A stretch of DNA of 64,000 nucleotides from UBA2031 sp037189985 (GTDB lineage: Bacteria > Pseudomonadota > Gammaproteobacteria > Pseudomonadales > Moraxellaceae), in the NCBI GenBank assembly GCA_037189985.1, contig JBBCJX010000005.1, positions 10,659 through 74,658 on the forward strand, read 5' to 3'. The position numbers and the translations under genes are program-made. Shown one piece after another: positions 37,922 through 45,201 of this stretch. Below the pieces are notes generated by a model. It ran no database searches. It saw only the letters and a list, made by a program, of their open reading frames with translations, and was not told the origin of the DNA. Position 1 is the first letter of the stretch; every line of letters begins with the position of its first letter.

Positions 37922-38566
37922 TCAGTAGGCCAGCGTGAAGCGTTGGCGTGAATGCTGCGGCGACTCCAGTTCGTCGATCATGGCGACGGCATAATCCTGC
38001 AAGGAAATGCGGCTTTCCCCTTTGGCGTCGACCAGCAGTTCGTCGTGGCCTAGACGGAAGCGGCCTGTACGTTCGCCGGGCTCGATCAGCGCGGCCGGGC
38101 TGAGAAAGGTCCAGTCCAGATCCTTTTCCGTGCGCAGGTCTTTGAGGGTTTCACGTACAGCGCTGGCGGCCGCTTTCCAGTCGGCCGGGAAGTCCGGCGT
38201 ATCCACCACATCCGTATCCGTGCCCGGCACCTTGAGGCTGCCGGCACCGCCCACGACCAGAAGACGTGCCACGCCCGCTTGCTTGGTGGCGGCGATCACG
38301 CTGCTGGTGCCGCGAATCTGGTTGGCAGGCAGGTCGGCATCACCCCAGCCCGGATTGAAGGCGCTGATGACGGCATTGGCTCCCTTGAGCAGGGTGGCCA
38401 GGGAAGAGGTGTCGTAGATGTCACCCTGCACGGCCTGCAGACGCTCGCGTGCCGGCAATTTGCCGGGCTCACGCAGGATGGCGGTGACATTGTGGCCACG
38501 GCTCAGGGCTTCGTTAAGGATGTGCTGGCCGATCTGGCCGGTGGCACCAATCAGAGCGATACGCAT
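37922..38566 (-). CDS. NAD(P)-binding SDR-like oxidoreductase (NmrA/YwnB type)
   Basis: 214 residues. The N-terminal Rossmann motif ALIGATGQIGQHI (4-16) is followed by RxPxK and a conserved VVGGAGSL segment near 104-111, typical of atypical short-chain dehydrogenases of the YwnB/NmrA group that act as redox sensors or reductases. There is no clear YxxxK catalytic pair. It is divergent from the LysR gene (144-bp gap with an inverted repeat), so it is likely that regulator's target. Confidence 0.88.
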   Translation of the reverse strand: MRIALIGATGQIGQHILNEALSRGHNVTAILREPGKLPARERLQAVQGDIYDTSSLATLLKGANAVISAFNPGWGDADLPANQIRGTSSVIAATKQAGVARLLVVGGAGSLKVPGTDTDVVDTPDFPADWKAAASAVRETLKDLRTEKDLDWTFLSPAALIEPGERTGRFRLGHDELLVDAKGESRISLQDYAVAMIDELESPQHSRQRFTLAY

Positions 38567-38622
38567 GACGGAATCTCCAGTGGGGCATCGGCAAGGGCGC
38601 GATGCGATGGAGATACTCTAGC

Positions 38623-38673
38623 TTCTTGAAAATAAGACGATTAGTCTGGCTTTCAAGCCTTCTTATTGAAGAA
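38623..38673. promoter_or_regulatory. Imperfect inverted repeat between the LysR gene and its divergent neighbour
   Basis: TTCTTGAAAATAAGA (38623-38637) and TCTTATTGAAGAA (38661-38673) form an interrupted dyad. A minus-strand promoter-like TTGAAA-16-TATTTT lies inside it. This is a reasonable LysR operator candidate. Confidence 0.45.
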
Positions 38674-38710
38674 AAACTTAACAATAGCCAAGGCATATCC
38701 GGGAGGATGC

Positions 38711-39610
38711 ATGGACAAGCTCCGGCGCATGGCCATCTTTGCCCGCGTGGTGGAAACCGGCGCCATGAGCGCGGCCGCCCGTGAGCTTTCCCTCAGCGCC
38801 TCGGCCATCAGCCAGCAGATGCGCCTGCTGGAGGCTGAGACAGGCGTTGTCCTGCTGCACCGCTCCACGCGCAAGCTTACCCTGACCGAAGCCGGCCGGG
38901 CCTTCTACGAAGGCTGTTCTGCCATGGTGAAGGCCGCGCAATCGGCCGAACAGCGCTTGGCTGAGTTGCGCGATGCCGCCGTGGGGGAACTGCGCATTGC
39001 CGCCCCCGTGGGCTTTGCCGGCACCCATTTGGCCGGCGCGCTGGCGCCACTCCTGCAACACAATCCCGATCTCTCCCTACGGCTTCTGATCGACGACCGC
39101 CGAATCGATCTCATCGAAGAGCGCATTGATCTGGCCATCCGTATCGGCGCACTGGCCGACTCCAGCTTGGTAGCGCGCGAGTTGGCGAGCTGGGAGGTAG
39201 TGTTGTGTGCTGCGCCCGCCTACCTCGCCCGGAAGGGACTGCCACGAAAGCCGGAGGAATTGTTGCATCATGATTGGCTGGTGCTGACCGTGCTGGAAAC
39301 ACCGCATCAACTGGAAATGGCCGGGCCACGCGGCGAGCCCTTCCGGGCACGTATCGAAGCACGTGTTGCCAGTACCAACTCACGGTCCCTGCGTGAACTG
39401 GCGCTCGCCGGTGCCGGCATTGCACGTCAGCCCCTGCCGGATGTGGAACAGGAAATTGCCGAAGGCCGGCTTATCCGCTTGCTGCCCGAGTGGCGCCTGC
39501 CGGCCATCGGCGTGTACGCCGTCACGCCACAGCGCGAAGCCCAGCCCGCCAAGGTGCGTCATGCCATTGATGCCTTGCGGCAATATCTGGCGGGTCAGGG
39601 CTCTGTCTAA
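38711..39610 (+). CDS. LysR-family transcriptional regulator
   Basis: 299 residues from ATG 38711, with GGGAGG six to eleven bases upstream; 15 in-frame codons upstream are not conserved. The winged helix-turn-helix is at about 1-60 (MDKLRRMAIFARVVETGAM, ARELSLSASAISQQMRLLE, LLHRSTRKLTLTEAG) and a type-2 periplasmic-binding-like effector domain lies at about 90-290. It groups with the CrgA/DhcR-type LysR proteins. It probably controls the divergent SDR-like gene. Its TAA stop abuts an attC-like fragment. Confidence 0.92.
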   Translation: MDKLRRMAIFARVVETGAMSAAARELSLSASAISQQMRLLEAETGVVLLHRSTRKLTLTEAGRAFYEGCSAMVKAAQSAEQRLAELRDAAVGELRIAAPVGFAGTHLAGALAPLLQHNPDLSLRLLIDDRRIDLIEERIDLAIRIGALADSSLVARELASWEVVLCAAPAYLARKGLPRKPEELLHHDWLVLTVLETPHQLEMAGPRGEPFRARIEARVASTNSRSLRELALAGAGIARQPLPDVEQEIAEGRLIRLLPEWRLPAIGVYAVTPQREAQPAKVRHAIDALRQYLAGQGSV

Positions 39611-39650
39611 TGAGCAGGTATGCCGGGCTCCGTTGTTTAGGCTGGCAAAT
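39604..39650 (-). repeat. attC-like remnant at the distal end of the cassette array
   Basis: On the minus strand this reads GCCTAAAC at one end and ATTAGAC at the other, with a GC-rich inverted core between. The end motif coincides with the LysR stop codon. It is short and degenerate for an attC, so only a candidate boundary. Confidence 0.3.
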
Positions 39651-39709
39651 CAGTCAGCAAAGCAGTGCGGCAATTCCAAGGCGCAGGGCACCATGATCAC
39701 AGTCGCTTG

Positions 39710-40042
39710 TCAGGTCTCACTTGATTCTTGGGCAACCCGAGAAATGTCGGTGGGCAGTCGTTCAACTATACGCACCGTGATCTCATCGCCAACAGATGCC
39801 TCTGCATGATGCCATTGCAGGTGAATATGTCTTGGCTCATTGATAGAGGACGAGAGGCCTGTAAGACTAACCTCCAGGATGCTGGTGTCCTTCACGTCAC
39901 TTGTTCCCTGCGACGCCGGCCCTAGCTTGCCTCGTGCCGTTACGGTGTGGGAGAGCACGCTAAGGTTGTCGGCTCCGGCGGACGAGACTAGCTCTCCATT
40001 GATCAGCAATTCAAAGACAATCATAGGTGAGACCTGGTGCAT
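39710..40042 (-). CDS. Hypothetical protein, possible integron cassette product
   Basis: Up to 110 residues; translation may start at 40042 or at Met7 (40024). The sequence alternates polar and aliphatic residues (IVFELLINGELVSSAGADNL, HIHLQWHHAEAS, DEITVRIVERLPTD), which suggests a beta-rich soluble domain. No family recognised. It starts three bases after the VOC gene stop in the same direction and could share that cassette. Base composition is more AT-rich than the surrounding chromosome. Confidence 0.55.
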   Translation of the reverse strand: MHQVSPMIVFELLINGELVSSAGADNLSVLSHTVTARGKLGPASQGTSDVKDTSILEVSLTGLSSSINEPRHIHLQWHHAEASVGDEITVRIVERLPTDISRVAQESSET

Positions 40043-40045
40043 GAA

Positions 40046-40531
40046 TTAAGCCGCAGGCTCTTGGTTGTCAACTGCCGCTTCAATCTCTGCTATCTCGATT
40101 TTCTTCTGTTTCATCATTGCTGCCATGGCCTTGGCAGAAACACTCTTGTCTGGACTCATGGTTAATTCCGTAAGCCGCCTCGGGAACACTTGCCACGATA
40201 CTCCGTAGCGGTCTTTTAGCCAACCGCAGTGGCTTTCTTCGCCGCCATTTTCTGTAAGTGCAGTCCAGAGCCTATTCGTTTCGGCTTGATCGGGTGTTTC
40301 AACAGAAATAGAAACTGCTTCCGTCAGCGTGAAATGCGGCCCGGCATCGAGGATTTGGTAGGGTACTCCACCCAGTGAGAAGTCGATGAGCCAAGAGGTG
40401 CCCAGCTCACCATTGTCAATTTCAAATGTGTTTTCGACTTGGCTTCCTGGGATCAGGGAGCAGTAGAACTCTGCGGCTTCGCGGCCTCGTCCGTCACGAA
40501 ACCAGAGGCAAGTGCGGATAGTGTTTGACAT
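40046..40531 (-). CDS. VOC-superfamily (PhnB/YjdN-like) protein
   Basis: 161 residues. One glyoxalase/PhnB-like VOC domain: CLWFRDGRGREAAEFYCSLIPGS (9-31), GTSWLIDFSLGGVPYQILDAGP near 44-65, and KDRYGVSWQVFP near 106-117. PhnB-like VOC proteins are often annotated as 3-demethylubiquinone methyltransferase-like, but no catalytic role is established. It lies in the AT-rich minus-strand array behind the intI remnant and is interpreted as a gene cassette. Confidence 0.88.
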   Translation of the reverse strand: MSNTIRTCLWFRDGRGREAAEFYCSLIPGSQVENTFEIDNGELGTSWLIDFSLGGVPYQILDAGPHFTLTEAVSISVETPDQAETNRLWTALTENGGEESHCGWLKDRYGVSWQVFPRRLTELTMSPDKSVSAKAMAAMMKQKKIEIAEIEAAVDNQEPAA

Positions 40532-40564
40532 GAAGTTGCTCCTGTCTGGATGGATGAAGTTCTG

Positions 40565-40687
40565 TGGCCTAAGGTCAAGTTAACCGGCAGAACGGAGCCG
40601 GCATGCCAGCAGAGTGGTTTACAACGGGGCATTTGCTCCGAAAATTTTATGCCCCGCTGAGGAATGTCCGCGTTGAATGCCTGGTTA
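40565..40687 (-). repeat. Candidate long attC-like site between the VOC and methyltransferase genes
   Basis: On the minus strand it starts at the methyltransferase stop codon and ends with CTTAGGC. It contains an inner GGGGCAT/ATGCCCC hairpin and the flanking GCATTCAAC and GGTTAACTTGA blocks seen in attC sites. The outer core motifs deviate from RYYYAAC/GTTRRRY, so confidence is limited. Confidence 0.4.
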
Positions 40688-41287
40688 TGATTTTTCGGCA
40701 ACGATTGCATATCGACCCTTGTTTCTACCGCCGTCTGGCATATTCATGTACTCCGCGAGTATCAAACGACAACCCAATTGGAAGAGCAATTGTTCTGTTT
40801 CCTCAGGAGTATTGGAGTCGTAGTAGAACTCCTGACCATACATAAAGTCAGTAAATGCCGCATGAGCAGACCCACCAACGGTAAGCATGATTCGTCCTCC
40901 TGATGGAAGCCCACGTACTACCTTGCGCAGGATGGGCTCATGCTCTGTGCGCCGAACGTGGAAAAGCGAATCCCAAAGAAGCGCACCCCGATAGATTTTC
41001 TGAGTTTCATAATTTTCCATTGGAGATAACACCCATTTTTCATTCGGAAAATTCCGCTTGGCTATTGCCAGCATTTCTTCTGACTGGTCTACACCTAGAA
41101 TATGATGCCCTTGGGAGATGATGTACTCCGCCATTGGATGCCCCGTTCCACATCCCATGTCAAGAATGGTGGAGCCCACCGGCGCAGTCAAAAGAACTGT
41201 ATCAATATATTCGCGTTCCCTTCCGAAGAACTTATTGCGGGCGGAACTCCATACGTGCGCAATCTTGTTGTACGAATCACGGTTCAT
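40685..41287 (-). CDS. Class I SAM-dependent methyltransferase
   Basis: 200 residues. SAM-binding motif I is TILDMGCGTGHPMAEYI (about 40-56), followed by the acidic LGVDQSEEMLAIAKRNFP (about 64-81) and a post-II region (GALLWDSLFHV). Typical of small-molecule methyltransferases of the UbiE/Tam group; the substrate is unknown. It is a minus-strand gene in the AT-rich array, bounded on its 5' side by a clear attC. That makes it a gene-cassette product. Confidence 0.88.
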   Translation of the reverse strand: MNRDSYNKIAHVWSSARNKFFGREREYIDTVLLTAPVGSTILDMGCGTGHPMAEYIISQGHHILGVDQSEEMLAIAKRNFPNEKWVLSPMENYETQKIYRGALLWDSLFHVRRTEHEPILRKVVRGLPSGGRIMLTVGGSAHAAFTDFMYGQEFYYDSNTPEETEQLLFQLGCRLILAEYMNMPDGGRNKGRYAIVAEKS

Positions 41288-41293
41288 GAAAAT

Positions 41294-41353
41294 GCCTAAT
41301 GTCTGAAATAACCGGCGCCCATTGCGGGCATCAGGTTGATTGATTTGTTAGGC
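41294..41353 (-). repeat. Integron attC recombination site
   Basis: 60 bp. On the minus strand it begins GCCTAAC (R'') and ends ATTAGGC (R', consensus GTTAGGC), with inner blocks AATCAATCAACC and GGTTATTTCAGAC and an imperfect palindromic GCCCGCAATGGGCGCC core. The NERD gene's TAA stop is inside R'', a common cassette arrangement. The one-base change in R' may affect cleavage. Confidence 0.75.
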
Positions 41354-41980
41354 CGAATTTCCATGCTTCCGCCTCAGATTTTCTACGTGCTCAATATCAG
41401 TCTCATTGGTTATGGTTTGACGGGTGGCTTCGAGCCGGCCTATGCAAAATTGCATTCGATTTTGAGAAATGATTTCGGCAGTTTGTTCGCGGACGTAGCC
41501 AACAAACCCGGATAGGTCAAAAACCCCTGGCGGAATTTCAGTTTTGAATTCTGCATTTCCAACGAAAACTACGGCTGATTTGATGGCATTAGGAGGAAGA
41601 AAATCTAGTGTTTTTTGAACGCCTTGGACGTGCCGAAAATTTTGAAAAATTGGATTCTGGAACTGAGACTTAACATGGAATATAACTTGAGTCCATTTTT
41701 TATGTTTGGGATTGGCAAAAATCCAACCGCTGTAATTCTTGGTTTCTATGACGAAGACGCCAAATCTTGAAATGAGGATATGGTCAATTTGAGTTGTTCC
41801 ATTCTCAAGTTTTAATGTGACGTGATTCATTAGGTGGTAATCAGGTGAGCCGAGTTGTCGCTGTATCTCTTTGGATAGATATGCTTCACCATCATTTTGA
41901 AATGAGTGAAAAGGAAGACGCCTTCGACCAAGTGCGAAGCCAATGACAAGGCCGATGGTGAGGTAAATGAAGATGTCCAA
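41348..41980 (-). CDS. NERD-domain (nuclease-related) membrane-anchored protein
   Basis: 210 residues: an N-terminal membrane helix (about 3-18, MDIFIYLTIGLVIGFALG) followed by a NERD domain (about 28-150) with the pattern GEAYLSKEI, TTQIDHILISRFGVFVIETKNYSGWIF. The latter carries the Asp...Glu-x-Lys residues of the PD-(D/E)xK-like nuclease fold. Function is unproven; NERD proteins occur with helicases and in mobile elements. It is the first cassette after the attI-like core site, and its codon use is markedly AT-rich compared with the flanks. Confidence 0.9.
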   Translation of the reverse strand: MDIFIYLTIGLVIGFALGRRRLPFHSFQNDGEAYLSKEIQRQLGSPDYHLMNHVTLKLENGTTQIDHILISRFGVFVIETKNYSGWIFANPKHKKWTQVIFHVKSQFQNPIFQNFRHVQGVQKTLDFLPPNAIKSAVVFVGNAEFKTEIPPGVFDLSGFVGYVREQTAEIISQNRMQFCIGRLEATRQTITNETDIEHVENLRRKHGNSA

Positions 41981-41993
41981 GCTTTTTCCTGCG

Positions 41994-42050
41994 GCCTAAC
42001 TTGCTATTGGATGTCAGAAGTGACGCATTTGAATGCGTCACTTCTGACAT
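41994..42050. repeat. attI-like integron core site with adjacent 19-bp perfect inverted repeat
   Basis: Minus strand CAAGTTAGGC ends at 41994 (GTTAGGC, 41994-42000), the canonical cassette-insertion core, resembling the end of known attI sites. Next to it, two 19-base arms (42011-42029 and 42032-42050) form a perfect palindrome with a two-base centre (half-site ATGTCAGAAGTGACGCATT). Confidence 0.65.
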
Positions 42051-42132
42051 ATATCCCGGTTGAAAATCCCCCAAGTCCTTGACTGTTTTCGGGTTGGCCT
42101 AGGGAAAGGCCTACTAATACAGGTAAGCAAAC

Positions 42133-42405
42133 ATGTCTGGCAAGCTTCGTCTGCTTTACCAGTTGCTGGAGCGCATTCGGGTTAAGCGCTATTCCATTCG
42201 TACTGAGGAATATATCCACTGGGTGCGGCGCTTCGCCCTTTTTCATGACAAGCAGTATCCAGAGATAACGGGGACGCAGAAAGTGAGGGTTTTATTTTTC
42301 TCACCCGGGTGCAGGGTGAGATGCCTCAGCGGCTATACAAAGCTGATCCTGTTTGCAGCAGTCACGGGTTGGTTGATGTTTGCTCGCGTTGTGTTACGGG
42401 GATGA
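42133..42405 (+). pseudogene. intI: Truncated integron integrase (intI remnant)
   Basis: The first ~48 codons match the N-terminal SAM-like core-binding domain of integron integrases: LLYQLLERIRVKRYSIRTEE and YIHWVRRFALFHDKQYPE. After about ITGT (near base 42280) similarity stops and the frame runs into non-homologous sequence up to the 3' end of the DUF4126 gene. The whole catalytic domain (the R..HxxR..Y residues) is missing, so it cannot recombine. Orientation is divergent from the cassette array, exactly as intI lies relative to attI in functional integrons. Confidence 0.75.
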
Positions 42406-42957
42406 TGAGCTGGGAGATTGTCGGCGACGCAGCCACCACACCGTGATGGCAACCAGCAGGAGCAGGCCGAGCAAGGGCGCGAGGATGGCGAGTACCGTGA
42501 GCAGCAGGGAACCCAGCCATTCACCGGTGGAGACCACGGGATTGCCGAGTCCGCCGGTAGTGGCGGTGCTGGTGGCACGGGCCACCATGCTGCCGGCCTG
42601 AACGATCCCTGCCATGCCACCGCCGGTGATCAGGGCCAGGGCCCACTTCACGGCGGGGTCTTCAAAGCCGGTGAGGAGGGCGGCCGTGGCGAGCGTGCCG
42701 GCGATCACCGCACAAGGAGCCGCTACGGCATCCAGCAGGTGGTCGATCAGCGGGAAGTAATAGCTGCCGATTTCCACCAGTGTGGCGGCACCTAGTGCGA
42801 CCGCGACTTCTGGCCGTGCCAGCCACTGCATTTCCGGGCTCAGGGAGAAGTCACCCCACAAAGCGGCCAGCGACAGGCCGAACAGGGGGAGGAAAACGCG
42901 CAGGCCAGCAGCGGCGGCCAGGCCTATGCCGATCAGAAGCGCCATGATTTCGTGCAT
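42394..42957 (-). CDS. DUF4126 membrane protein
   Basis: 187 residues with five to six hydrophobic helices (4-32, 52-66, 75-97, 105-125, 145-180). The family pattern is visible in GLAAAAGLRVFLPLFGLSLAA at the start and the glycine-rich centre NPVVSTGEWLGS. The function of DUF4126 is unknown. The composition is typical of the chromosome, so it marks the right flank of the decayed integron. The stop overlaps the end of the intI-remnant frame on the other strand. Confidence 0.85.
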   Translation of the reverse strand: MHEIMALLIGIGLAAAAGLRVFLPLFGLSLAALWGDFSLSPEMQWLARPEVAVALGAATLVEIGSYYFPLIDHLLDAVAAPCAVIAGTLATAALLTGFEDPAVKWALALITGGGMAGIVQAGSMVARATSTATTGGLGNPVVSTGEWLGSLLLTVLAILAPLLGLLLLVAITVWWLRRRQSPSSSSP

Positions 42958-43038
42958 GCATTCCTCCGGGCCATGTCTGGCATTTCTCGCGGGCTCATGA
43001 ACAATAGCCGGAAAACAAATACAGCACAGGAGCTATCC

Positions 43039-43470
43039 ATGCCGGTCTACAACCCCATCATTGCCCCCATCGTGGCCCTGGTCGTCTGGTCCCTCGTCAT
43101 GTGGGCATGGATGTATGCCACACGCCTGCCCGCCATCTTCCGCATGAAGATGAAAATGGATTCCAGTGCCCCCCGCGGCGAGCAGATGAGCCTGCTGCCG
43201 GCCGATGTGCGCTGGAAGGCCGACAACTACAACCATCTCATGGAACAGCCCACGATTTTCTATGCCATCGCTTTCGCACTTGCACTACTGAATGCCGGCG
43301 GCGGCATCAACCTGGCATTGGCTTGGGCTTATGTCGTCCTCCGTGTGGTACACAGCCTCGTGCAGTCACTGGGCAACAAGATCGAACTGCGTTTTGCGTT
43401 GTTCATGCTGTCGTCGCTGGCACTGGTCGGGTTGGCATTCAATGCAGCGGTGATCCTGCTCCGATCATAA
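43039..43470 (+). CDS. MAPEG-family membrane protein
   Basis: 143 residues from ATG 43039, with AGGAG at the proper distance; the 29-codon upstream extension is rejected. Four membrane helices. MAPEG landmarks: the loop with RWKADNYNHLMEQPTIFYAIAFAL (about 62-85) and AWAYVVLRVVHSLVQ (about 98-112). Relatives include glutathione transferases and prostaglandin-synthesis-like enzymes; bacterial substrates are mostly unknown. It is divergent from DUF4126. Confidence 0.9.
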   Translation: MPVYNPIIAPIVALVVWSLVMWAWMYATRLPAIFRMKMKMDSSAPRGEQMSLLPADVRWKADNYNHLMEQPTIFYAIAFALALLNAGGGINLALAWAYVVLRVVHSLVQSLGNKIELRFALFMLSSLALVGLAFNAAVILLRS

Positions 43471-43887
43471 GTTTATCTTGTGCTCCCTCTCCCTATGTTT
43501 CCTGCAGGGTGAAGGAGCAAGATTCAAAGCACAGAAACCAGTTGCGAGTCGCCGCACGGCGCGAGCGTGACCACGTTGCCTGAACTACAGCGCACGGGTG
43601 TCATAAGGTGCCACCCACCCAAGCGCTCCGCAGGAGTCGCTTTTTCTTTGCTTATCTTTCTTTTGGCGAAGCAAAAGAAAGTAAGGCCCCGCCGGCAGGG
43701 CGCACCGCCCGAGCAAACAGGCAGCAGAAGCAACCCCGTCGGAGCACCTCACCGTAAAAAATACCGACACCAGAATCCCCGCACTCCTGGGCAAATGGCA
43801 AGCAAAGCCCAGCACCCGCACACCCCGCCCAATATGCATCGGTTATCGCCTGAAAATTAATGTGCGAACGCTGCGCTGAACTCGCAC
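43471..43887. other. 417-bp gap with a 10-bp palindromic hairpin, no gene recognised
   Basis: Between MAPEG and the convergent gluQ. It contains CTTTCTTTTG, loop GCGAAG, CAAAAGAAAG (43656-43681), which could act on either strand as a processing or termination structure although there is no T-run. The short ORFs across the gap look random. Confidence 0.5.
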
Positions 43888-44748
43888 CTAAAAGTTCGTT
43901 GGCTGGATTTTCCCGGGCTGCCAGTTCTCCACACCCCACCTCACGATCTCATGCAGCGGCTCCTGCTTCAGTGCCACAGGCGGTTGCTGATGCAAGAAAT
44001 CCAGCGCCTGCCACAACAAGCTGCCATCAGCAGGCAGGGGGATAGCGGGAGCAAAGGTCTGCTTGGAAAGCTTGCTGCCATCAGCATGCAGAACCAGTGG
44101 CAAATGCATGTAACGCGGCGTTTCCAGTTTCAACAGACCTTGCAGCACGATCTGCCTGGCAGTGTTGGAGAGCAGGTCCGCACCGCGCACCACATCGGTG
44201 ATGCCTTGCATGGCATCGTCCACCACCACCGCAAGCTGGTAGGCAAAGAGACCGTCGCGCCGTTGAATGACGAAATCTCCCACGATCTCTTCTACGGTTT
44301 CCGTTTGTGGCCCAAAGATACGATCAGTGAATGTTGCCCGCCCCGCGGGCACGCGAACACGCACGGCAGCATCGTCTCGTGGTGAAAGAAAGTGACGACA
44401 GTTACCGGGATAGAGAGAGTTGTTGCCGCGCGTCAGTTCGGCACGGGAGCAGCGGCACCAGAATATCTCGCCACGCGATTGCAGTTCTTGAAGGGCCTCG
44501 CGATATGCTTCATGACGAGTGTGCTGGAAAAGCACCTCGCCATCCCACTCCAGTCCGTAGGCTTCAAGTTGCCGCAGGATGAGGTCGGCTGCCCCTGGCA
44601 TTTCCCGGGGTGTATCGATGTCTTCCATGCGCAGCAGCCATTTGCCGTCTGCCGCGTGCGCATCGCAAAAACTGGCAAGCGCCGCCACCAGCGATCCGAA
44701 GTGAAGCGGGCCGGTGGGTGAGGGGGCAAAGCGTCCTGTGTAATTCAT
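43888..44748 (-). CDS. gluQ: Glutamyl-Q tRNA(Asp) synthetase
   Basis: Attaches glutamate to queuosine in the tRNA-Asp anticodon. The protein has 286 residues, a GluRS catalytic core without an anticodon-binding domain. The HIGH-type motif is in FAPSPTGPLHFGSL (7-20), the KMSKS-type motif is KLSKQ, and the zinc ligands are Cys98, Cys100, Tyr113 and Cys117. It lies downstream of dksA on the same strand, as in E. coli and Pseudomonas, but a GFA-family gene has been inserted between them. Confidence 0.95.
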   Translation of the reverse strand: MNYTGRFAPSPTGPLHFGSLVAALASFCDAHAADGKWLLRMEDIDTPREMPGAADLILRQLEAYGLEWDGEVLFQHTRHEAYREALQELQSRGEIFWCRCSRAELTRGNNSLYPGNCRHFLSPRDDAAVRVRVPAGRATFTDRIFGPQTETVEEIVGDFVIQRRDGLFAYQLAVVVDDAMQGITDVVRGADLLSNTARQIVLQGLLKLETPRYMHLPLVLHADGSKLSKQTFAPAIPLPADGSLLWQALDFLHQQPPVALKQEPLHEIVRWGVENWQPGKIQPTNF

Positions 44749-44773
44749 GGTCTGGTCTGGGGATGTGCGCGCT

Positions 44774-45121
44774 TCAGAAACTGCGGCCGTCCACCTTGTT
44801 GATCGTCAGTGTGTCCAGCTCCAGGTTTTCCAGGCAGCGGGCGTTGATGGCTGCCATGGCATTACCCTGAGGATCCGTGCCGAAACCGAACGGGGCGCAA
44901 CCGCAAGTCGGGCAAAAATGATGCCGGATGACGTGCTTGTTGAAGGTGTATGTTGCCAGTGCACTGTCGGGGCTTTTCAGCTGCAGCTTCTCCCTCGGAA
45001 CGAACCAGAGCAGATAGCCTTTGCGTTGGCAGTGTGAGCAGTTGCAGCTCATGACTTCGCTCAGCTCGCCTTCAACGTCAAAGCTGATGTTGCCGCAATG
45101 GCAGCTACCTTGATATTTCAT
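44774..45121 (-). CDS. GFA-family (glutathione-dependent formaldehyde-activating enzyme-like) protein
   Basis: 115 residues, one Mss4-like zinc domain: CHCGNISFDVEG at the N-terminus (Cys7, Cys9), SCNCSHCQRKG near 25-35 and HHFCPTCGCAPFG near 67-79, giving the six to seven cysteines of the family. Few members are true formaldehyde-activating enzymes, so the function is open. It sits between gluQ and dksA, preceded by the dksA terminator. Confidence 0.9.
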   Translation of the reverse strand: MKYQGSCHCGNISFDVEGELSEVMSCNCSHCQRKGYLLWFVPREKLQLKSPDSALATYTFNKHVIRHHFCPTCGCAPFGFGTDPQGNAMAAINARCLENLELDTLTINKVDGRSF

Positions 45122-45150
45122 GTGCGTCTCCGGTTGTGGCGGGATTCCAA

Positions 45151-45179
45151 AAAAAACGCCGCGGGTGGCGGCGTTTTTT
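45151..45179 (-). terminator. dksA terminator
   Basis: CGCCGC, five-base loop, GCGGCG, with A6 and T6 on either side. It lies 23 bp beyond the dksA stop on the minus strand. Confidence 0.88.
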
Positions 45180-45201
45180 CATGTCGTGCAGCGATAAGGA
45201 G

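Noticed and set aside
36179..43887. Prophage or conjugative island between cbrX and gluQ
   Set aside because: No phage structural, replication, conjugation or intact integrase genes; flanking tRNA sites are absent. The content fits an integron relic plus unrelated metabolic genes.
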